From Gorillibacterium massiliense (GTDB lineage Bacteria > Bacillota > Bacilli > Paenibacillales > NBRC-103111): 64,000 nucleotides of DNA. The position numbers and the translations under genes are program-made. Every line of letters begins with the position of its first letter. The stretch's first letter is position 1. The notes beneath the pieces are model-generated. The model saw only the letters and a program-made list of their open reading frames with translations. It did not search any database and had not been told where the DNA came from. The stretch covers positions 1-64,000 of the forward strand of contig NZ_CBQR020000101.1 in assembly GCF_000455485.1 (NCBI RefSeq), written 5' to 3'. Below, in pieces: positions 16,898-27,449 of this stretch.

Positions 16898-17086
16898 TTG
16901 AAGATGGACAACAAAGAGAATGGATTGTTGCGTCGGAGGCAGGATCAAACGGACTTAGGACTTCGAGCTTATGTCAATGACGTTGCAGGCAACTGGGCTT
17001 CTACCAGCCGGGACATGCATCCAAACAAAACCCGCATCGTTGACGAACAGAACAAAATGATCGACAAAATGAACTTGCGAAAGTAA
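16898..17086 (+). CDS. Small hypothetical protein, hydrophilic
   Basis: This is a 62-residue, highly charged protein without cysteines, signal peptide or membrane segment; it ends in a basic helix (NKMIDKMNLRK). AGGAGG at 16882-16887 lies 10 nt before the TTG at 16898, which I take as start; an ATG at 16904 is next in frame but is 16 nt away. I do not recognise the family. It is divergent from feoB, is followed by a hairpin, and has no partner gene. Confidence 0.65.
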   Translation: MKMDNKENGLLRRRQDQTDLGLRAYVNDVAGNWASTSRDMHPNKTRIVDEQNKMIDKMNLRK

Positions 17087-17110
17087 CCCCTCGACTCTTG
17101 GAAAAATGAA

Positions 17111-17143
17111 CATGAGGGGCCGCTCATTGCGGTCCCCCTCATG
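17111..17143. terminator. Hairpin between small ORF and hydrolase gene
   Basis: CATGAGGGGCCGC and GCGGTCCCCCTCATG form a long GC-rich stem. The T runs on both sides are short and interrupted (ATTTTAT; CATTTTTC), so termination is likely but not ideal. Confidence 0.65.
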
Positions 17144-17187
17144 AATGATTTTATAAAATGGAAAAATGCCAGTCGACTTCAAACCAC

Positions 17188-18219
17188 TCAAGCGGAAATA
17201 TATCGGTGGGCATTGGTTTGGTTGACACAATCGTAAAGAAACTTCATCGTGTTCTTGATGTAATCGGCTTTATGGTATTTATAGAGCATTTCATGACGGC
17301 CGTCGGGAATCAGCCAGAGACGGGATAAATCGTTGCCCTTTTGTTTGGAAAAAAAGTTGACCGTGTTCTCGTAAGATGCGACTTTGTCCTTTTCCCCATG
17401 AATCATGAACAGCGGAATCGTGTACGTGGTCGATTGGACTTTTTTGTAGGGAACTTGCGACAAACTGTGTCCGCTGATGAACGGCGAAAGCATGTTGACC
17501 ATGAAAACGGACGTGCTGCGCGGCAGTCTAGCATCTTTCTGCTTTAAGTTGTAGTACATCGTATCGGGATCGAGTAAAAATGTGCTATCCAGAATCATCC
17601 CGTCGATGTCGTGGTTCGCATCCACCATAGCGGTCTGCAGCGCCGTACCAGCTCCCATAGAGAAACCCCAAACATAAACCTGGTCATCGCCTAATTCTTT
17701 GACGAAGTTGATGGCTCCTTTCAGTTCTTGGGATTCCTGAATGCCTCCCGTTACCTTCCCTTCGGGATGAACAAAACCGTAGTCGAACATCAGCACATTG
17801 AAACGGTTCTTGTGCAGTTCTTCGGCGATTTGATAGAGCGAGACCCAAATCTCTTCCCGATTGCCACCATAGCCATGGGACAAAACCACTGTATTGCGCG
17901 AGCTCCCCGGCACGTACCACCCTTCCAACTCCGTCAAGCCGTTTGCGGCGGGGAACGTGACATCCGAGTACGCCAGCCCCATCGCTTTCATCGGGTTGGA
18001 GGTCAAAGCCGGAATCGGCGGGCTCATCATTTTATAGGTAATATAAGAATAGACCGCGACCAATGCTATAGCTGCCAGAAGAGCAAAGGCGAGAATGACC
18101 GCAAGCAGCGGTTTCAGCCAGCGCATCATCCGCCGCTTAATTCCGCTTTGCCTAAATTTGTAAACGCTTTCAGGTATGGGGGACGAAAAAGGCGTTGCAA
18201 GAGGTTCAAGGGTACTCAT
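17188..18219 (-). CDS. Membrane-anchored alpha/beta hydrolase
   Basis: This protein of about 343 residues has a single N-terminal membrane helix (about residues 34-60) followed by an alpha/beta-hydrolase domain. The oxyanion region is HGYGGNREE and the nucleophile elbow GFSMGAG carries the serine. A catalytic Asp is probable in HGEKDKV, and the His is in DGRHEML near the C-terminus. The layout resembles YqkD/BAAT-like serine hydrolases on the outside of the membrane. The substrate is unknown. AGGAAGG is 9 nt before the ATG at 18219 and only 3 nt before the one at 18225, so the former is preferred. Confidence 0.85.
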   Translation of the reverse strand: MSTLEPLATPFSSPIPESVYKFRQSGIKRRMMRWLKPLLAVILAFALLAAIALVAVYSYITYKMMSPPIPALTSNPMKAMGLAYSDVTFPAANGLTELEGWYVPGSSRNTVVLSHGYGGNREEIWVSLYQIAEELHKNRFNVLMFDYGFVHPEGKVTGGIQESQELKGAINFVKELGDDQVYVWGFSMGAGTALQTAMVDANHDIDGMILDSTFLLDPDTMYYNLKQKDARLPRSTSVFMVNMLSPFISGHSLSQVPYKKVQSTTYTIPLFMIHGEKDKVASYENTVNFFSKQKGNDLSRLWLIPDGRHEMLYKYHKADYIKNTMKFLYDCVNQTNAHRYISA

Positions 18220-18310
18220 ATTCATCTTCCTTCCTGAAGCGATCGATCCCGAAGCGAATCTCTATGAATTTTTAGAAAATTCGAACTAATACTAGTTTAA
18301 CACGAGTTGA

Positions 18311-18330
18311 GCCCGTTATGGTTAACGGGC
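18311..18330. repeat. Perfect inverted repeat upstream of hydrolase gene
   Basis: GCCCGTTA-TGGT-TAACGGGC is a perfect 8-bp stem with a 4-base loop, 92 bp upstream of the hydrolase start. There is no T run, so an operator or RNA hairpin is as likely as a terminator. Confidence 0.5.
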
Positions 18331-18491
18331 CATTTACATTTCCATTACAAAATCATTACACCGGTTCAGTAAATAGATCGGGAAAGTACGATGGATGTGT
18401 GGGTGAGCCTTCTTGTGATGCGTGGAAGCAGAAGAAGTTGCCGAATGCGTGTGAGACAGGATGGGCAAGTTAATAACGGAGGTGATCGACA

Positions 18492-18644
18492 ATGACCGGT
18501 CGCAATTCCCGCCCGGAGGATGACGGACAGGCTGCCGAGCCTTCACGGCTCGATCAATTCGGCCAAAAGCTCTCGGCGAAGGCTGGAGACCGCGAGGCCA
18601 GCAAGAAAATCCAATCAAAGGGAAGCCGCCCCCGCTGCGAATAA
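18492..18644 (+). CDS. Very small basic hypothetical protein
   Basis: This is a 50-residue ORF with an excellent ribosome site (GGAGGTGATC, 6-8 nt before the ATG). The product is hydrophilic and rich in Lys, Arg, Ser and Gly, ending KGSRPRCE, with no hydrophobic helix. It resembles in style the small charged proteins common in spore-formers, but I cannot name a family. A good terminator follows 40 bp later, which supports a real transcript. Confidence 0.6.
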   Translation: MTGRNSRPEDDGQAAEPSRLDQFGQKLSAKAGDREASKKIQSKGSRPRCE

Positions 18645-18684
18645 TCCGCTGGGGCGACACCGCAGAGTAGAAAACACAGCAAAT

Positions 18685-18715
18685 AAAAAGGCGTCCATAA
18701 CTGGACGCCCTTTTT
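18685..18715. terminator. Bidirectional terminator, end of the glycan locus
   Basis: GGCGTCCA-TAAC-TGGACGCC is flanked by A and T runs. It ends the small plus-strand ORF and, on the minus strand, the GH130 end of the N-glycan locus, 87 bp beyond the GH130 stop. Confidence 0.9.
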
Positions 18716-18802
18716 GCGTATGCAGCGGGGACTTATAAATCGTCGAACAGATCAAGCTGGCGAGGCTCATTTGGCGATTGTTTCTTCTCAAATTCAGACC
18801 GG

Positions 18803-19801
18803 TTAATATCCCTCTTCAAGCGGATATTCTTCCATGTACTTCAAAAGCTCATCCACTGTTGTAAAGGCGAGACCCGTCACCGTGTCGGCGCAGCCATAGT
18901 AGATCGCGATTCGTCCAGTGGAGGAATCCGTCAAAGCGGCGCAAGGAAAAGTCACGTTTGGCACGTCGCCAACGCATTCGTATAGCATTTCTGGGCCGAG
19001 AATGTAATTGCGGGAACGAGCTTTTACCTTCCACGGCTCATCAAGATCGAGAAGCGCGCAGCCCATGCGATACACGAAGCCGTTGCAAGTATTGATGACG
19101 CCGTGATAGATCAAGAGCCAGCCCCTATCCGTCTCGATTGGCACCGGTCCCGGTCCGATCTTTTTGGACTGCCAAGCGGAGGCGTCGCCGCCCACTGTTC
19201 CCATCACATAGCGATGCTTGCCCCAGAAGGTGAGGTCTGGGCTGATGCTGTAGAAAATATCGCCGAAAGGCGTATGTCCCGTATCACTGGGGCGGCTGAG
19301 CATAGCAAAGTGACCGCCGATCTTACGGGGAAATAGGACGCCGTTGCGGTTGTAGGGAAGAAAAGCATTTTCCAGCTGGTGGAACGTTTGAAAATCGTAG
19401 GTATAGGCGATGCCTATGGTCGGTCCGTGGTAGCCGTTACACCAAGTGATATAATAGCGGTCGCCGATTTGGCATACCCGGGGATCGTAGCGGTATTCCC
19501 GACGGATGACATCCTCTTCGCCTTCAAAGGCGATCGGGTCGTGGTTAATCGCCCAGTTCACACCGTCGTCGCTGAATCCGGCGAAAATATCCATGCTGAC
19601 CGAGCGGGAGTCGCAGCGGAAAACCCCGGCGAAACCATCTTTGTACGGAATGACGGCGGAATTGAAGACGCTGTTGGAGTTGGGGATGGCGTTGCGGTTT
19701 ATGATCGGGTTGTTCGAATAGCGCCAAACCGGCGCATGAGTCCCTTGCGGCTTTTCCTGCCAAGGAATGCTCGGCAGCTCCGTTCCGATAATCCGGGTCA
19801 T
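18803..19801 (-). CDS. GH130 beta-mannoside phosphorylase
   Basis: This 332-residue five-bladed beta-propeller enzyme is of family GH130. The likely proton-donor Asp is D106 in REYRYDPRV, and phosphate/sugar contacts are suggested by FRCDSRS and [19 protein letters not shown]. Family members phosphorolyse beta-1,4-mannosides to mannose-1-phosphate, acting on mannosyl-glucose, manno-oligosaccharides or Man-beta-1,4-GlcNAc. Beside GH38, GH125 and GH85 genes, the N-glycan core disaccharide Man-beta-1,4-GlcNAc is the best guess. There is no signal peptide. It is the last gene of the operon, 13 bp after GH38. Confidence 0.88.
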   Translation of the reverse strand: MTRIIGTELPSIPWQEKPQGTHAPVWRYSNNPIINRNAIPNSNSVFNSAVIPYKDGFAGVFRCDSRSVSMDIFAGFSDDGVNWAINHDPIAFEGEEDVIRREYRYDPRVCQIGDRYYITWCNGYHGPTIGIAYTYDFQTFHQLENAFLPYNRNGVLFPRKIGGHFAMLSRPSDTGHTPFGDIFYSISPDLTFWGKHRYVMGTVGGDASAWQSKKIGPGPVPIETDRGWLLIYHGVINTCNGFVYRMGCALLDLDEPWKVKARSRNYILGPEMLYECVGDVPNVTFPCAALTDSSTGRIAIYYGCADTVTGLAFTTVDELLKYMEEYPLEEGY

Positions 19802-19814
19802 CTTGAATGCTCCT

Positions 19815-22800
19815 TTATCTCAGCTTGATCGTCTTGATTTCAAACGGGGCAAAATGCAGCTCGTAACGCCCCTCATCTTCCGCCAGTAGCTCCAGTTCTT
19901 CTTCAAGCGCGTTGGAAACAAAGCCCGATCCGTTTCCGTTCCAGCAGATTTCCACCGTTTCGCGCCCGCCCGCAGACTCGTACAGCCGCAGGATAACACC
20001 TTCGCCATCCTCGGCAGGCTTAACCGTGTCTAGCACGACATGACAGCCCGTGAACGGAATAAGCGAACCGGATGCCGGAAGCCTGCGGTTCATGGCGGTG
20101 CCATGATCGGCAATGGAGATAGTGGCAGATTCCCCTGCGCTGTAAAATCCCGGTGCAATTACGGGAGGTGTCGAGTTCAGTTCAGCAGCGCGGCGCAACG
20201 TGTGAGCCATCTTCCAGTCGCCGCGATGCGGATACAGAGAATAAGTAAAGACATGGCGCCCCAGATCCGCCGTCAAATCCGGCCATTTTGGTGCACGCAG
20301 CAATGACAGGCGAATCGTACTACCCTGCACGTCATAGCCGTATTTGCTGTCGTTCAGAAGGCTGACACCGTAACCGTGTTCCGCTACGTCGACGAAGCGG
20401 TGGCCGCATACTTCGTATTGCGCCTGCTCCCAGCTCGTGTTGCGGTGTGTCGGCCGCTCCAGTGCGCCGAATGGAATTTCGTATGTCGCTTTGGTCGTCT
20501 GCACGTCAATCGGGAATCCAACTTTCAGCAGCTTATGGCTCTCGTTCCAGTCCACCTCGGTACGGAAGTCGATGCGCCGGTCATGGCGGTACAGTACCAT
20601 TTGCTGACGGATTTCCGAACTGCCAATTTTCCAACGGAATCCGAACACGTCATGAATTGGATTTGATTCCTGCAGCCAGCTTTCAAGAAGATCAACATCT
20701 CCTGCCGGCTGCTGCTCATAGCGGCTGTCGATGTCCCATGCATCCCAAAGTGTCGGACGGTCGTGGAAGAAATAGAAACGGTTGGCCGTTCTACCCGTGG
20801 AAACGACCTCTCGCCCCACTTCCTTGTCATACAGGCTTGCGATTTCGCCGCGCTCGTTGAACAACAATTTGTAGAACGGCGTTTCCCATTCTGTCGGCAC
20901 GGATATTCCTGAAGATGCTGTAGCTCCTTCTGTATCCTTAATCGTTTCTCTACTTGCAGAAGACGCATGAATAGGGTTCTGCGTATCGACTTCTTTGGCC
21001 GGCATCTCGCCCTCGCGGACCCAGACGGTACGGTAGCCGAACGCCGGAACCCCAGGCACGAGGATGCGCATCACGCGGCTTGCAGTCGACTCTGTTGCGT
21101 CAGAATTTTGCGGTGTGAATACGTATTCCCCGTCCACCAACGGTACAGAGCCGTTTGCTTCCGCTGCCTCAAGGAGGGTGCCGTCTTCGCTGTAAACGGT
21201 AGGATTAGTCTTATCCAACCACAGCTCGGCGACGATATCACGCGCCCAGCCAAGGCCATTAAAGATGATGTAAGGCGTTCCTGCAACCGCCGACGTGTCG
21301 ATTTGCTCCGCCAATACCGCAAGTCCACTGTTTAGTACATCCTTGCCCAGTTCAAAAATCGAAACGTACTCCTTCTTCGAAGTCGCATATGCTTCGGTAA
21401 TGGCCGACCCCGGGATGATGTCATGGAACTGGTTCAGCAGGATCAGCTTCCAGCCCTTGTGCAACTTGGCCAACGCTTCCTGAAAGCTGCTGTTTTGAGC
21501 TGTCATGCCCATTGTGCTGTTGCCGTGAAGGCCCGCCGCAAGTGTCTGCCATAGCTCCGCTTCGCGATACAACAGTTCCGCTTTCCGGTTAGCCCGCTTG
21601 TTGCGGCCATGCGTCGTGTACGTGCCGCGGTGCAGCTCGAGATAAAGATCGCCGTACCAGGACGGGAGCACATCCCGCACAGTTTCCGTGCTGGAGAAGA
21701 ATTCGGCAGCCGTGCTGTTTTTCGATACCGGCTGGCCTACCATCAGATCACTACGCTTGATAGACTCCAGCATCTCACGTGTAACGCCTCCTCCTCCGTC
21801 CCCATGTCCGTACAGGAGCATCTGCTCGTTGAGGATATTTTTCTCACGGAAGGATTGGTAATGGTCGTGCACGTCCTTCGGCAACGTATTTTCATTGACG
21901 CCATGGTTCAGGTAAGACAATATCGCCGTGCCGTCAATACCGATCCAGTGGAACAGATTGTAAGGGAACACATTCGTGTCGTTCCAGCCGAGCTTTGTCG
22001 TCATGAAGTAGCGGATGCCGCCATGCCGTAAAATTTGCGGCAGCGACGCACAATAGCCAAATGTGTCCGGCAGCCATTCAATCGTGGAAACACGGTTAAA
22101 TTCCTCCATATAAAAGCGTTGACCGTACAGCATCTGCCGCATCAGCGACTCTCCGCTTGGAATGTTCAGATCCGGCTCCACCCACATGCCTCCAACCAAT
22201 TCAATCCGGCCTTCAGTGATGCGGCGTTTTATTTTTTTGTACAACATGGGATCATGGTCTTTTAGATAAGCAAACAACTGCGGCTGACTTTGGGTGTAAA
22301 GGTAGCCCGGATATTCCTCCATCAGCGCGTTTACCGTCGAAAACGTCCGGCTCGCCTTGCGCACCGTCTCGCGTGCCGGCCATAGCCAGGCTATGTCTAT
22401 ATGTGATTGGCCAACCATGTGAATGATGCCTTCGGCATTACATCCGATAACGTGGACCCGCTCGGCAAGCACACGCTCAATGGCGACAACTGCGGAGCCT
22501 TCGCTCACCTGCGGCGTATCAAGCAGCAGATAATCGTCCATGGCGGCGTGCAGCGCTTCGGTAAGGCGGGCGCGCCGCTGATCCGTCTCCGCCAGTAACT
22601 TCAACGAATCACGTACCACGATGGCCGTATACATCAACGCCTGTACAGCACGGTTGGCCAACACCAGCTCGCTGCGGATCATACGGATCGGAGGCTGAAT
22701 CACGGCCTGCTGGTTCAGCGGGTCAACCGGCTCCGGGATCGGGTCGTACAGCTCGATCTCCAGCTGCAGTTTGTGGCTAGTGACAGCCGGATCAAGTGTA

Positions 22801-23150
22801 ACGAACGTGTGATTGCGGTCTAGCCCCTGCCAGGACTCACCGTTCACACGCAGCAACCCCTCTCCTCCTGACTCAAATACGAGTCCGATGAGCGGGCCAC
22901 CAGCATGTTGGGAGTTATCGAAATCAACTGCCCATTCACGCGGAATGTCCACCTGCTGGCGGAAGAAATAAGTCGTTCCCTGCACACTCGGGAACAACGC
23001 AAACGCCTCACTGCCTTGAAACGGCACGGGCTCGCTGTAATCTCCGGGCAGACGGTATTCCGTCGCCGTTACGCTCCAGTCTATTAGCGGGCGGCGTTCC
23101 AGCCACTGCAATTCAGACAATTCGCGGATAAATCGATTAATCCGTTCCAT
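19815..23150 (-). CDS. GH38 alpha-mannosidase
   Basis: This 1111-residue cytoplasmic alpha-mannosidase has a long N-terminal beta domain. The catalytic domain begins at [12 protein letters not shown] with zinc ligands H250 and D252, and the nucleophile is D362 in [19 protein letters not shown] lies between. Large beta-sandwich domains follow, and the C-terminus [11 protein letters not shown] is typical. Family members remove terminal alpha-1,2, alpha-1,3 or alpha-1,6 mannose; this long form resembles the Ams1/MAN2C1 (cytosolic) branch. It lies 16 bp after GH3 and 13 bp before GH130, in one operon, and would trim imported high-mannose glycans. Confidence 0.94.
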   Translation of the reverse strand: MERINRFIRELSELQWLERRPLIDWSVTATEYRLPGDYSEPVPFQGSEAFALFPSVQGTTYFFRQQVDIPREWAVDFDNSQHAGGPLIGLVFESGGEGLLRVNGESWQGLDRNHTFVTLDPAVTSHKLQLEIELYDPIPEPVDPLNQQAVIQPPIRMIRSELVLANRAVQALMYTAIVVRDSLKLLAETDQRRARLTEALHAAMDDYLLLDTPQVSEGSAVVAIERVLAERVHVIGCNAEGIIHMVGQSHIDIAWLWPARETVRKASRTFSTVNALMEEYPGYLYTQSQPQLFAYLKDHDPMLYKKIKRRITEGRIELVGGMWVEPDLNIPSGESLMRQMLYGQRFYMEEFNRVSTIEWLPDTFGYCASLPQILRHGGIRYFMTTKLGWNDTNVFPYNLFHWIGIDGTAILSYLNHGVNENTLPKDVHDHYQSFREKNILNEQMLLYGHGDGGGGVTREMLESIKRSDLMVGQPVSKNSTAAEFFSSTETVRDVLPSWYGDLYLELHRGTYTTHGRNKRANRKAELLYREAELWQTLAAGLHGNSTMGMTAQNSSFQEALAKLHKGWKLILLNQFHDIIPGSAITEAYATSKKEYVSIFELGKDVLNSGLAVLAEQIDTSAVAGTPYIIFNGLGWARDIVAELWLDKTNPTVYSEDGTLLEAAEANGSVPLVDGEYVFTPQNSDATESTASRVMRILVPGVPAFGYRTVWVREGEMPAKEVDTQNPIHASSASRETIKDTEGATASSGISVPTEWETPFYKLLFNERGEIASLYDKEVGREVVSTGRTANRFYFFHDRPTLWDAWDIDSRYEQQPAGDVDLLESWLQESNPIHDVFGFRWKIGSSEIRQQMVLYRHDRRIDFRTEVDWNESHKLLKVGFPIDVQTTKATYEIPFGALERPTHRNTSWEQAQYEVCGHRFVDVAEHGYGVSLLNDSKYGYDVQGSTIRLSLLRAPKWPDLTADLGRHVFTYSLYPHRGDWKMAHTLRRAAELNSTPPVIAPGFYSAGESATISIADHGTAMNRRLPASGSLIPFTGCHVVLDTVKPAEDGEGVILRLYESAGGRETVEICWNGNGSGFVSNALEEELELLAEDEGRYELHFAPFEIKTIKLR

Positions 23151-23166
23151 TGATATCGGCTCCTCC

Positions 23167-25461
23167 TTAGCCCAACACGGTCAGTGGTGCATCCACCGTA
23201 CTAGTGGAGCTGCTGCCAACACGGATAACGAAATCGCCCGGCTCCACCACCGACACGTAATTGTGACCGATGAACTGCAAGTGCTCCGTCCCGACGGTGA
23301 AGGTCACCGTGCGCATTTCGCCTGGCTCCAACTTTACTTTACAGAAGCCTTTCAATTGGCGCTCAGGACGGGTGACGGAACTACTGACGTCAGTGATGTA
23401 CAGCTGCACCACTTCCGCGCCTTCTGTCGCACCGGTATTTTTGACGTCTACCGTCACCGTCGCCTGTCCGTCAACCCAAATGGTCGTCGGCTCCACTTTC
23501 AGGTTGGAGTAAGCGAATGTCGTGTAACTGAGGCCATAGCCGAACGGATACTGTGGCTTGGAGTCGGCCTCCAGGTACCGTTTACCACGCGAACGCTTGC
23601 CGAGGTAATGGACGGGCAACTGCCCGACCGTCTTCGGCACGGATACCGTCAGCTTGCCGGACGGGTTGACGTCGCCGAACAGCACGTCAACGATGGCATG
23701 CCCGCCCTCCTGGCCGGGATACCATGCCTCTAGCAACGCGTCCGCATTCTCGTCAATCCACGGCTCTGCTACAGGGCGGCCGTTGATGTAAACGACAATC
23801 AGCGGTTTGCCCAGCTTCGCCAACTCCTGCGCCAGTTCCAACTGCACGCCCGACAGACTCAGCGATAGCCGGTCGATGCCTTCGCCGCAATCCATATCGC
23901 TGCAAGAGCTATCCGTCACCTTCGAGGCGCCGGTCTTCAGGTCAATGCTGCCTTCGCCAAAATCGCGCGCGCTCGAGCCGCCCAGCACCAGTAAAACAGT
24001 GTCCGCTTTGGCGGCCACTTCCAGCGCCAGCGGGAAACCTTCGCGTGAGTCGTCCTTGATCCGGCAGCCTGGCGCATACAGCACCCGCCCCGACTCCGCG
24101 CCGAGTTTCGCGCGTACGCCATCCAGTACCGTCACCACGTTTGCGCGCGGCTGCGGCGAGGTGTAATCACCGAGCTGATTATAGTGCGCGTCCGCATTCG
24201 GGCCGATCACGGCAACAGTACCGCAGCTTTCGGTGTTCAGTGGCAGCGCGCTGTCGTTCTTCAGCAGCACGATGCCTTCCCCGGCGATGCGCCGTGCCAA
24301 CTCGCGGTGCTTTTCCGAGCCGATGACAGCTTCCGCGCGGTTTGGGTCAACATAAGGCCGCTCGAACAGGCCTAACCGGAATTTTAGCATCAGCAAGCGG
24401 CGCACAGCCTGGTCCAGCTGCGCTTCGCTCAAGCGTCCCGAGCGGACGGCATTCACCAGATGCTTACCGAACATTACGCCGGACATTTCCATATCTACGC
24501 CAGCGGCCAGCGCCTGAGCCACCGCTTCTTCGCCATCTACAGCCGTGTCATGCCCCATGGCGAGTATGTCAATAGCGCCGCAATCCGTAATGACCATGCC
24601 GTTGAAGCCCCATTTGCCGCGTAGAATATCCTCCAGCAGCTCACGGTTTGAGGTGCACGGCACGCCGTCGATCTCGTTGTACGCCGTCATTATCGAGGCA
24701 GCGCCCGCCTCCACCGCCTTGCGGAATGGGTACAGGTCCACTTCCAGCAGCTCGCGCCAGCCCATATGCACAGGACCCGCGTTGCGTCCGCCTTCCGAAG
24801 CGCCGTAAGCGACGAAATGCTTCAGTGTAGCCGCAACACTGTCCGGGTGGTCTAAGCCTTTGCCCTGTAAGCCTCGAACCGATGCTTCGGCAAACGCTCC
24901 GATCAGGTACGGATCTTCGCCGAAGCACTCTTCCGTTCTTCCCCAGCGAGGGTCGCGCACGACGTCCAATACGGGCGAATAAGTGACCGCGCCACCCTGG
25001 GCACGCGTTTCCAACGCCACAGCCCGGCACATTTCGCTGTACAAGTCCGTATTCCACGTGCTGCCAAGCGAGAGCGGCACCGGAAAAACGGTGGCGCCAA
25101 TCGCCATGTGACCGTGCGAGCATTCCTCGCCGATCAGCAGCGGAATGCCGAGACGTGATTCTTCGATAGCGTAACGCTGTATTTCATTTACGGCTTCCGC
25201 GCCTTCCCGTGAAGACAGGCCTGTATCCAGCGTAACGCCTGTCCACGGATCGGCGCGCAGCGTGCCATATAACGAGCCGATGCCTCCCCGCCGTATTTGC
25301 TCCTTGAAGGACTCAGTCAGATCGGCCTTGCCGTCTTTATTCTCGTAAGATTGCCAACCGAAAAGCTGTACGAGCTGGCCAACCTTCTCATCTAGCGTCA
25401 TTAACCCCAGCAGATGCTCTGTCCGTTCATGAACGGATTTCGTCGGGTCTTTGTAGCTCAA
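23167..25461 (-). CDS. GH3 family beta-glycosidase
   Basis: This 764-residue GH3 enzyme has an N-terminal barrel with the substrate-binding KH pair (K214, H215 in LKHFVAYG) and nucleophile D293 in MVITDCGAID. An alpha/beta sandwich domain follows, then a C-terminal fibronectin-III-like domain (GAEVVQLYITDV, ending in GDFVIRVGSSS). It looks like a beta-glucosidase/xylosidase-type enzyme; the aglycone is not predictable. There is no signal peptide. The start is TTG at 25461, with GGAGG 9 nt upstream. Its role in the locus is unclear: it could remove beta-linked residues of decorated glycans. Confidence 0.92.
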   Translation of the reverse strand: MSYKDPTKSVHERTEHLLGLMTLDEKVGQLVQLFGWQSYENKDGKADLTESFKEQIRRGGIGSLYGTLRADPWTGVTLDTGLSSREGAEAVNEIQRYAIEESRLGIPLLIGEECSHGHMAIGATVFPVPLSLGSTWNTDLYSEMCRAVALETRAQGGAVTYSPVLDVVRDPRWGRTEECFGEDPYLIGAFAEASVRGLQGKGLDHPDSVAATLKHFVAYGASEGGRNAGPVHMGWRELLEVDLYPFRKAVEAGAASIMTAYNEIDGVPCTSNRELLEDILRGKWGFNGMVITDCGAIDILAMGHDTAVDGEEAVAQALAAGVDMEMSGVMFGKHLVNAVRSGRLSEAQLDQAVRRLLMLKFRLGLFERPYVDPNRAEAVIGSEKHRELARRIAGEGIVLLKNDSALPLNTESCGTVAVIGPNADAHYNQLGDYTSPQPRANVVTVLDGVRAKLGAESGRVLYAPGCRIKDDSREGFPLALEVAAKADTVLLVLGGSSARDFGEGSIDLKTGASKVTDSSCSDMDCGEGIDRLSLSLSGVQLELAQELAKLGKPLIVVYINGRPVAEPWIDENADALLEAWYPGQEGGHAIVDVLFGDVNPSGKLTVSVPKTVGQLPVHYLGKRSRGKRYLEADSKPQYPFGYGLSYTTFAYSNLKVEPTTIWVDGQATVTVDVKNTGATEGAEVVQLYITDVSSSVTRPERQLKGFCKVKLEPGEMRTVTFTVGTEHLQFIGHNYVSVVEPGDFVIRVGSSSTSTVDAPLTVLG

Positions 25462-25563
25462 GGCGTATTTCCTCCGCTTCCATAAACTAAAAAGCCTATA
25501 TGATAATGATTCAAAATGGTGGCCACTTTTGTATGTCTCAGCAAATGCATCTTAGCTTGCGCT

Positions 25564-26448
25564 TTATCCTTTTACGCTGCCAAGCACCAAGCCTTTAACA
25601 AAGTATCGCTGCAGAAACGGATAGACTAACAGAATCGGCAATGCCGTTAAAAAGATTTGTGCAGCCCTACCCGTACGATCCGAAACAAACTTCAATGTAT
25701 CAGGATCTTGCATTTGCAGGTTTTTAAGTGAGTTTGCATCAATCGTCACTGCTTGCAAGTACGTAGCAAGTGGGTAGTTTCCAGGATTCTTGATGAACAT
25801 CAAGCCATCAAACCACGAATTCCAATGAAATACCATCGTGAGTAACAATACGGTTGCCAATGAAGGCATTGAAATGGGTACGAAGATCCGCCACAAGACA
25901 GTCATATGATTCGCACCGTCAATATGGGCCGATTCCTCTAATTCCTTTGGCAATCCCCTGAAAAAGTTGAGAATTAAAATGATATTGAACACATTAACGG
26001 CACTTGGCAACACTAACGCCCAGAGTGTATCAATAATTCCGGTCTGTCGCACAGATAAGTACCAAGGGATCAATCCACCGCTAAATAGAATAGTGATGAC
26101 AAACAGCCAGGAATAAATCGTTCGCCAAGGAAAACGATCGTTCTCTTTAGATAGTGGATAGGCAGTCAAAACGCAAAGAACCATGCTGATCAATGTACCG
26201 AGTAAGAGCCGTTCGATAGATACGAAAAATGAATTCATGAACGTACCATGCTTCATCACAACCGAATAGGACTCCATATTCCAATCAATTGGCCAAAAAG
26301 TCACTTTGCCTGCACTAACTGCCCCAGCCGAACTGAATGAGACCGCAAGAACATTCAACATCGGAAGTAAACAAACAATGGAAAGGGCAATGAGAAACGT
26401 ATAATTGAAAAACGTAAATATTTTTCGGGATAAGGATCGGTTTCGCAT
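25564..26448 (-). CDS. ABC importer permease, LplC/YtcP type
   Basis: This 294-residue permease has six membrane segments, the coupling loop LEESAHIDGANHMTVLWRIFVP, and the end YFVKGLVLGSVKG that marks LplC-like permeases of oligosaccharide importers. It follows the other permease by 18 bp and precedes GH3 by about 100 bp. This gene and those upstream are visibly AT-richer than GH3 and GH38. The importer would bring released glycans into the cytoplasm; as usual for this class the ATPase is not encoded here. Confidence 0.93.
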   Translation of the reverse strand: MRNRSLSRKIFTFFNYTFLIALSIVCLLPMLNVLAVSFSSAGAVSAGKVTFWPIDWNMESYSVVMKHGTFMNSFFVSIERLLLGTLISMVLCVLTAYPLSKENDRFPWRTIYSWLFVITILFSGGLIPWYLSVRQTGIIDTLWALVLPSAVNVFNIILILNFFRGLPKELEESAHIDGANHMTVLWRIFVPISMPSLATVLLLTMVFHWNSWFDGLMFIKNPGNYPLATYLQAVTIDANSLKNLQMQDPDTLKFVSDRTGRAAQIFLTALPILLVYPFLQRYFVKGLVLGSVKG

Positions 26449-26466
26449 ATTGAAGATCCTTTCTAT

Positions 26467-27370
26467 TTAGAAGATTCTATAGTTAGCTAGGCGGTATGCC
26501 AAAAAGTATGACGTTGAAATTAATACAAACGATATCGCCGACTTAAAGAGCCCTAATGCCGTTGAAATGCTGTATTGTGCATTCACAACACCAATCCGAT
26601 AGATAAACGTATCCATGACGTCACCAGAGTCGTAAGTGGCAGAACTATAAAGGTTAAAGATTTGATCAAACCCTGCATTCAATACATTGCCTAGACTCAA
26701 GGTAGCCAGCAAAATAATAATCGGAGCAATTCCAGGCAATGTAACGTGAAGCGTTTGCTTCCATCTAGAGGCCCCATCAATGAGTGCAGCTTCATAAAGA
26801 GCCGGATTTATTGCCGTCAACGCAGCCAAATAGACAATTGTATTAAAACCGAATTCCTTCCATACATCCGTGCCTACTAGCACGAAGGGAAACCAATGAT
26901 TATCCCCGAGAAAGAACACGGGATCAATTCCAAAAAATGATAAAGCTTGGTTTACTATGCCGGACGATGGCGATAGCACATCTTTCAAAATCCCAGCGAG
27001 AATAACCCATGACAAGAAGTGAGGCAGGTAGATGAGTGTTTGAATACCCCGTTTGACTAGATTGCTCATGACTTCATTAAGGAGCAAAGCAATGACTAGT
27101 GGCACCGTCAGATTTCCGATGATTTTCATAATGGCAATAATCAATGTGTTCCTTATTACGACCGGGAATTCAGGCATCTTAAAAATGTATTCAAAGTTAG
27201 CAAAGCCAACCCACTCTGATTTAAACATGCCTTTAAAGGCAGAGAATTTCTCAAATGCAATAACAGCGCCAAACATTGGATAGTAGCTATAAACCAGAAC
27301 CAGAACAACGGCAGGAAGCAGCATCAAATGCAATAACGAGTGCTCTTTAAAACTCTTTTAGTAAGCGCAT
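26467..27370 (-). CDS. ABC importer permease, LplB/YteP type, frameshifted start
   Basis: This six-helix LplB-like permease (about 300 residues expected) has the coupling loop LYEAALIDGASRWKQTLHVTLP. The open frame begins only at a TTG (27333), inside the conserved start of helix 1 (HLMLLPAVVLVLVYSYYPM), and has no ribosome site. Just upstream GGGGTGG, then ATG (27370; another at 27376), begins MRLLKEF and hits a stop. Removing one base from the four-base A run at 27349-27352 (T run on the coding strand) joins it into MRLLKEFKEHSLLHLMLLP, exactly the family's N-terminus. So there is a one-base insertion: a sequencing error, a phase-variable tract or a real mutation. Confidence 0.85.
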
Positions 27371-27408
27371 ACCCATTGTCCACCCCATTTTCATTTCCGA
27401 ATAAGAGA

Positions 27409-27429
27409 GAGGGGGATTTTTTCCCCCTC
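27409..27429 (-). other. Stem-loop between binding-protein and permease genes
   Basis: GAGGGGGA and TCCCCCTC flank a short T-rich loop, in the 79 bp between the lipoprotein stop and the permease start. There is no T run after the stem on the coding strand. Such hairpins often protect the abundant binding-protein mRNA or attenuate downstream expression; that role here is inference. Confidence 0.6.
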
Positions 27430-27449
27430 CCGCCTTTTAGCTCAATTTT

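Noticed and set aside
18729-18830. Short minus-strand frame ending RQLDLFDDL after GH130
   Set aside because: Only about 28-33 residues, starting inside GH130, with no start signal; the peptide is suggestive but not enough to call a gene.
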